Shown here: positions 60,051 through 63,635 of the stretch, one piece after another
How positions within the stretch are numbered: the stretch's first letter is position 1
Layout: every line of letters starts with the position of its first letter
From: DATEEG01 sp035525055
GTDB lineage: Bacteria; Actinomycetota; Acidimicrobiia; Spongiisociales; ZC4RG35
Length of the DNA: 63,635 nt
Reading direction: 5' to 3'
Assembly (NCBI GenBank): GCA_035525055.1
Contig: DATLEZ010000031.1
Coordinates: 1-63,635 of the forward strand
Notes under the pieces: model-generated
What the model was told of the DNA's origin: nothing
The model's database searches: none
What the model saw: only the letters and a program-made list of their open reading frames with translations
Made by a program: the position numbers and the translations under genes

Positions 60051-60082
60051 AACGTAGAACGTAGAACGTAAAACGTAGAACG
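60051..60082. repeat. 7-nt tandem repeat array, copy B
   Basis: AACGTAG-AACGTAG-AACGTAA-AACGTAG-AACG: four and a half units of AACGTAR. It is the inverse of the array at 59625-59654. It lies between the small basic protein gene and icmF. Confidence 0.65.
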
Positions 60083-60104
60083 CTTGCCCTGGTAGCTTCG
60101 GAGG

Positions 60105-63100
60105 GTGAGCTATCAGGCTGTGAACAAGGTCCGGTTTGTCACTGCCACCACGTTGTTCGATGGCCATGACGCTGCCATAAACATCTTCCGCCGGATGTTG
60201 CAGGCCTCAGGTGTCGAGGTGATCCACCTGGGCCATAACCGTTCCGGTTTGGAAATCGTCGAGACGGCGATTGAGGAGGACGTTCAGGCAATCGCAGTGA
60301 CCTCATATCAGGGCGGGCACATGGAGTTCTTCCGCTATCTGCGCGACCTTCTGGTCGAGCGGGGTTGCGAGCACATCCGTGTCTTCGGAGGTGGGGGTGG
60401 GACGATCCTGCCGAGCGAGGGCGCAGAGTTGATGAAGTACGGCCTCACCCGGATCTATTCGCCTGATGACGGCCGGGTAATGGGTTTGCAGGGCATGGTC
60501 GAGGACATGTTGACCTCGGCCGACTATCCGGTTGGGAACCTCGATGACTTTCCGCCAGGCGAGTTCACGGCCGATGACCATCGGACGCTGGGCCGATTGA
60601 TCTCGGCGGCGGAGAATTGGCGGGACAAGTACGAGGAACTGTTCGAGTCGTACGCGGTACGAGCCTCGGAGACCCCGGTCCCGGTGATCGGAGTCACGGG
60701 GACGGGCGGTTCCGGTAAGTCGTCGCTGGTGGACGAAGTGGTCCGTCGTTTCCTGTTGCAACTGCCGGAGCATCGGATCGCGGTGATCTCGGTCGATCCT
60801 TCCAAGAGGCGGACCGGGGGCGCTTTGTTGGGTGATCGGATCAGGATGAATTCGATACCAAATGAGCGCGTATACATGCGTTCGATGGCGACCCGCCAGC
60901 CGAACCTGGCGTTGTCGCCTGCGGTGTCGGATGCGGTCAACGTGGTGAAGGTGGCCGGCTTCGATTTGATCCTTCTCGAGACCTCGGGGATCGGGCAGGC
61001 CGACACGGAGATCGTCGACTATGCCGACCTGTCGGTCTATGTGATGACGCCTGAGTATGGAGCCGCTTCGCAGTTGGAGAAGATCGACATGCTCGAGTAC
61101 GCCGACTTGATCGCGATCAACAAGGCTGACAAAGAGGGCGCCGACGACGCCCTCCGGGAGGTACGGAAGCAGTACCGGCGGAATCGGACCGTCTTCGACG
61201 GGGAGGATGATGCCCTTCCGGTCTACCAGACCATTGCTTCTGACTTCAACGATCCCGGCACCAACCGGTTCTATCAGGCGCTGGTCGCCCGGATCACCGA
61301 GAAGTTCGGCGCCAAACCTGGTCTGGACTCCGACAATCGAATGTTGGACCTGCCCACATCCGACGGGGCCAAGCAGCACGTTGTGCCTCCGGAGCGGAGC
61401 CGTTACCTGGCTGAGATCGTCGAGGAAGTCCGCCAATACGACCGGTGGGCCGATGAGCAGTCCCGGATCGCCGAGGAGGTTTACCGGTTGGAGGCGGCGG
61501 CCGATCAGCCTGAGATCGCCGAACGTCGCCAGGGAAAGTCGGAGGAACTCGATCCGGTCAATTTGAAAGCTCTCGTGACGTGGGATCAGCGGATGGACCG
61601 TTACCGGCGAGACGAGTTCGTGTTCTCGGTGCGCGGCCGTGAGATCACGGTGCCGATTGAGTATGAGTCGCTTTCTCATCTGAAGTTGCCCAAGGTGGCG
61701 GTGCCGACAGCGAGGGGTTGGGGTGACCGGTTGGCCTGGTCGCTGCAGGAGAACCTGCCCGGCGAGTTCCCGTTTACGGCTGGCATCTATCCCTTCAAGC
61801 GGACTGAGGAGGACCCGACCAGGATGTTCGCTGGGGAGGGTCCGCCCGAGCAGACCAACCGCCGCTTTCACTATCTGGCGGCCGGTTCCAAAGCCAAGCG
61901 CCTCTCGACCGCTTTCGATTCGGTGACGCTGTATGGCGAAGATCCCCATGAGCGGCCCGACGTGTACGGCAAGGTGGGTAACTCTGGTGTGTCGGTGGCG
62001 ACGCTTGACGATGCTAAGAAGCTGTACTCGGGTTTCGATCTCAACGATCCTGCCACGTCGGTGTCGATGACGATCAACGGCCCGGCTCCCACCATTTTGG
62101 CGTTCTTTCTCAACGCGGCGATAGACCAGGCTTGTGAGAAGCACATCATCGCCAACGGCCTCGAAGCGGAGGTCAGTGCCCGCCTCGACGACATCTTCGG
62201 GAACCGGCCTAGACCCCGCTATGAAGGTGGGCTGCCCGACGGCCACGACGGCCTCGGGCTGATGTTGCTTGGGGTCACCGGCGACCAGGTGCTCGATCCG
62301 GACACTTATCAGCAGCTTCGGTCCGAGACCCTGCGCCGGGTGCGGGGGACAGTTCAGGCTGACATTCTCAAGGAGGATCAGGCCCAGAACACCTGCATCT
62401 TCTCGACGGAGTTCTCGCTGCGGATGATGGGCGATCTCCAGCAGTTCTTCGTCGACAACGAGGTCGACAACTTCTATTCGGTGTCGATTTCGGGCTATCA
62501 CATGGCCGAGGCCGGTGCCAACCCAATCAGCCAGCTCGCTTTCACTCTCGCCAACGGATTCACCTATGTCGAGTACTACCTGGCCCGGGGGATGGCGATC
62601 GACGAATTCGCTCCCAACTTCTCGTTCTTTTTCAGCAATGGGATCGACCCGGAGTACGCCGTGATCGGCCGGGTGGCCCGGCGGATCTGGGCCAAGGCGA
62701 TGAAGTATCGCTATGGCGGGAACGAGCGAAGCCAGAAGCTCAAGTACCACATCCAGACTTCGGGACGTTCCCTCCACGCTCAGGAGATCTCGTTCAACGA
62801 CATCCGCACCACACTGCAGGCGCTGTACGCGATCTACGACAACACCAACAGCCTCCATACCAACGCCTACGACGAGGCCATCACCACGCCCAGTGAGGAC
62901 TCGGTGCGGAGAGCAGTGGCCATACAGTTGATCATCAACCGCGAACTGGGCCTCGCCAAGAACGAAAACCCCCTCCAGGGCTCCTTCGTAATCGAATACC
63001 TCACCGACCTGGTGGAAGCAGCGGTTCTCGACGAGTTCGAGCGGATCTCTTCCCGGGGAGGGGTGCTCGGGGCGATGGAACGGCAATACCAGCGGACCCG

Positions 63101-63443
63101 GATCCAGGAGGAGTCCTTGTACTACGAACGCCGCAAGGAATCGGGCGAGTACCCGATCGTCGGCGTCAACACCTACCTGTCGACCGAGGGATCACCCATC
63201 GAGACCGCCAAGAAACTGGTCAGATCCACCGAAGACGACAAGCAGCGCCGCCTGGCCGAACTCGCTAAGTACAAAACCCACAACTCAGAGATGAACCCAC
63301 TGGCGTTGCACGCCCTTCAGCAATCGGCGGTCGACAACGGCAACATCTTCGTGACTCTCATGGAGACCGCCAAGGTCGCCACCCTCGGCCAGATCACGAC
63401 AGCCCTCTACGACGTCGGCGGCAAATACCGCCGCAACATGTAG
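60105..63443 (+). CDS. icmF: Fused isobutyryl-CoA mutase IcmF (B12 domain, G-protein chaperone, mutase)
   Basis: A 1112-residue fusion. Residues about 8-135 bind adenosylcobalamin (FDGHDAAINIFRRMLQ with His lower ligand, then VTSYQGGHMEFF and FGGGGGTI). The MeaB-like GTPase has a P-loop GVTGTGGSGKSSL at 196-208, VISVDPSKRRTGGALLGDRI and NKADKEGADDAL. The mutase barrel begins around residue 530 with FPFTAGIYPFKRTEEDPTRM, GEGPPEQTNRRFHYLAAGSK, diagnostic of IcmF over methylmalonyl-CoA mutase. It rearranges isobutyryl-CoA and n-butyryl-CoA (some forms also pivalyl-CoA) with built-in B12 loading and protection. GTG start. Confidence 0.94.
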   Translation: MSYQAVNKVRFVTATTLFDGHDAAINIFRRMLQASGVEVIHLGHNRSGLEIVETAIEEDVQAIAVTSYQGGHMEFFRYLRDLLVERGCEHIRVFGGGGGTILPSEGAELMKYGLTRIYSPDDGRVMGLQGMVEDMLTSADYPVGNLDDFPPGEFTADDHRTLGRLISAAENWRDKYEELFESYAVRASETPVPVIGVTGTGGSGKSSLVDEVVRRFLLQLPEHRIAVISVDPSKRRTGGALLGDRIRMNSIPNERVYMRSMATRQPNLALSPAVSDAVNVVKVAGFDLILLETSGIGQADTEIVDYADLSVYVMTPEYGAASQLEKIDMLEYADLIAINKADKEGADDALREVRKQYRRNRTVFDGEDDALPVYQTIASDFNDPGTNRFYQALVARITEKFGAKPGLDSDNRMLDLPTSDGAKQHVVPPERSRYLAEIVEEVRQYDRWADEQSRIAEEVYRLEAAADQPEIAERRQGKSEELDPVNLKALVTWDQRMDRYRRDEFVFSVRGREITVPIEYESLSHLKLPKVAVPTARGWGDRLAWSLQENLPGEFPFTAGIYPFKRTEEDPTRMFAGEGPPEQTNRRFHYLAAGSKAKRLSTAFDSVTLYGEDPHERPDVYGKVGNSGVSVATLDDAKKLYSGFDLNDPATSVSMTINGPAPTILAFFLNAAIDQACEKHIIANGLEAEVSARLDDIFGNRPRPRYEGGLPDGHDGLGLMLLGVTGDQVLDPDTYQQLRSETLRRVRGTVQADILKEDQAQNTCIFSTEFSLRMMGDLQQFFVDNEVDNFYSVSISGYHMAEAGANPISQLAFTLANGFTYVEYYLARGMAIDEFAPNFSFFFSNGIDPEYAVIGRVARRIWAKAMKYRYGGNERSQKLKYHIQTSGRSLHAQEISFNDIRTTLQALYAIYDNTNSLHTNAYDEAITTPSEDSVRRAVAIQLIINRELGLAKNENPLQGSFVIEYLTDLVEAAVLDEFERISSRGGVLGAMERQYQRTRIQEESLYYERRKESGEYPIVGVNTYLSTEGSPIETAKKLVRSTEDDKQRRLAELAKYKTHNSEMNPLALHALQQSAVDNGNIFVTLMETAKVATLGQITTALYDVGGKYRRNM

Positions 63444-63467
63444 CCAGCGAACCCGAAACCTAAAAGA

Positions 63468-63496
63468 TTATAAGCCGCGCTTTTCGCGGCTTATAA
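63468..63496 (+). terminator. Perfect 12-bp hairpin after icmF
   Basis: TTATAAGCCGCG-CTTTT-CGCGGCTTATAA, 25 bases beyond the icmF stop. Strong symmetric stem able to work on both strands, so it may serve icmF and the convergent gene at the right edge. It lacks a long U-run; the AT-rich stem base could substitute. Confidence 0.7.
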
Positions 63497-63506
63497 CCTT
63501 AGGGGG

Positions 63507-63635
63507 CTAGCGGATAGGTGGTGATGTCGGGTCCCATCGGTCTCGCCAGTTGATCAGTTTGATGGTGATGATGATGGTGGTGGCGAGGCAGAGTTGGGCG
63601 TGGCGGTGGTAACTGTGCCGGTTGGTGTTGCGGCG
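63507..63635 (-). CDS. Partial ORF at the right edge, possibly a transposase C-terminus
   Basis: The 42 C-terminal residues, RRNTNRHSYHRHAQLCLATT followed by a hydrophobic IIITIKLINW and a short Pro-rich tail, enter from the right edge and stop 11 bases from the icmF hairpin. A basic His/Arg-rich stretch before a short hydrophobic end is often seen at the end of DDE transposases. No catalytic residues are inside the window, so this is only a guess. Confidence 0.3.
   Translation of the reverse strand, partial: RRNTNRHSYHRHAQLCLATTIIITIKLINWRDRWDPTSPPIR

Noticed and set aside
60303..63086. A 927-codon open frame on the minus strand antisense to icmF.
   Set aside because: It has no family resemblance, follows the codon-position bias of icmF in this GC-rich DNA, and icmF itself is unambiguous over its whole length.
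1..63635. CRISPR arrays, rRNA genes or complete insertion sequences.
   Set aside because: No regularly spaced repeats, rRNA sequence or transposase with flanking inverted repeats were seen; only a possible transposase tail enters at the right edge.

Overview
This high-GC window looks like an accessory-rich chromosomal segment of an actinobacterium. I infer Actinomycetota, possibly class Acidimicrobiia, from gene style only: a triplicated DUF1206 membrane protein, a plasmid-stabilisation-type small protein, a GT4/GH130 glycan operon, fused IcmF, many GTG/TTG starts and chains of 4-nt gene overlaps. No rRNA or complete tRNA gene is present and no CRISPR array was seen.

Layout. 1-3.0 kb: truncated haemoglobin, DUF1206 protein and a TacA/TacT-type toxin-antitoxin pair. 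3.0-3.24 kb: copy 1 of a ~240-bp direct repeat ending in the 3' half of a tRNA-Ala(GGC)-like sequence; copy 2 lies at 50.8-51.0 kb. The two bracket a ~48-kb presumptive island. 3.3-27.5 kb: an exopolysaccharide/O-antigen locus. Minus-strand genes (UDP-sugar dehydrogenase, GT4, GT-C-like protein, asparagine synthetase, WecA-type initiating transferase, SDR, Wzy-type ligase/polymerase) are interrupted by a plus-strand cassette (11.85-22.16 kb) for a CDP-linked, C-methylated 6-deoxysugar plus flippase, methyltransferases and glycosyltransferases. The cassette borders are littered with broken and chimeric genes.

27.8-50.7 kb: a sulfur-oxidation island. A cytoplasmic molybdopterin oxidoreductase with a fused ferredoxin-NrfD partner (sulfite-dehydrogenase-like) diverges from an ArsR-type regulator and a receiver-like/Rieske fusion. 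Then follow tusA, dsrE3A, a second dsrE-like gene, a heterodisulfide-reductase-like (sHdr) set C1-B1-A-H-B3, etfBA and a membrane HdrDE-like oxidoreductase (the arrangement I know as type II sHdr). After these come three lipoate-binding GcvH-like proteins, two lipoate-ligase-family enzymes, two radical-SAM LipS-type enzymes and a TauE/SafE sulfite exporter with DUF1634. Read together: sulfane sulfur is passed by TusA/DsrE to a lipoate-bound carrier, oxidised by sHdr, electrons leave through ETF and the membrane oxidoreductase, and sulfite is exported or oxidised.

51-63.6 kb: housekeeping-like genes. These are an alcohol dehydrogenase, M15 peptidase, MscS channel, scarred Gfo/SDR remnants, STAS protein, ferredoxin, GT4/(alpha/alpha)6/GH130 operon, plasmid-stabilisation protein flanked by 7-nt tandem repeats, and isobutyryl-CoA mutase IcmF, ending in a hairpin and a partial ORF of uncertain identity.
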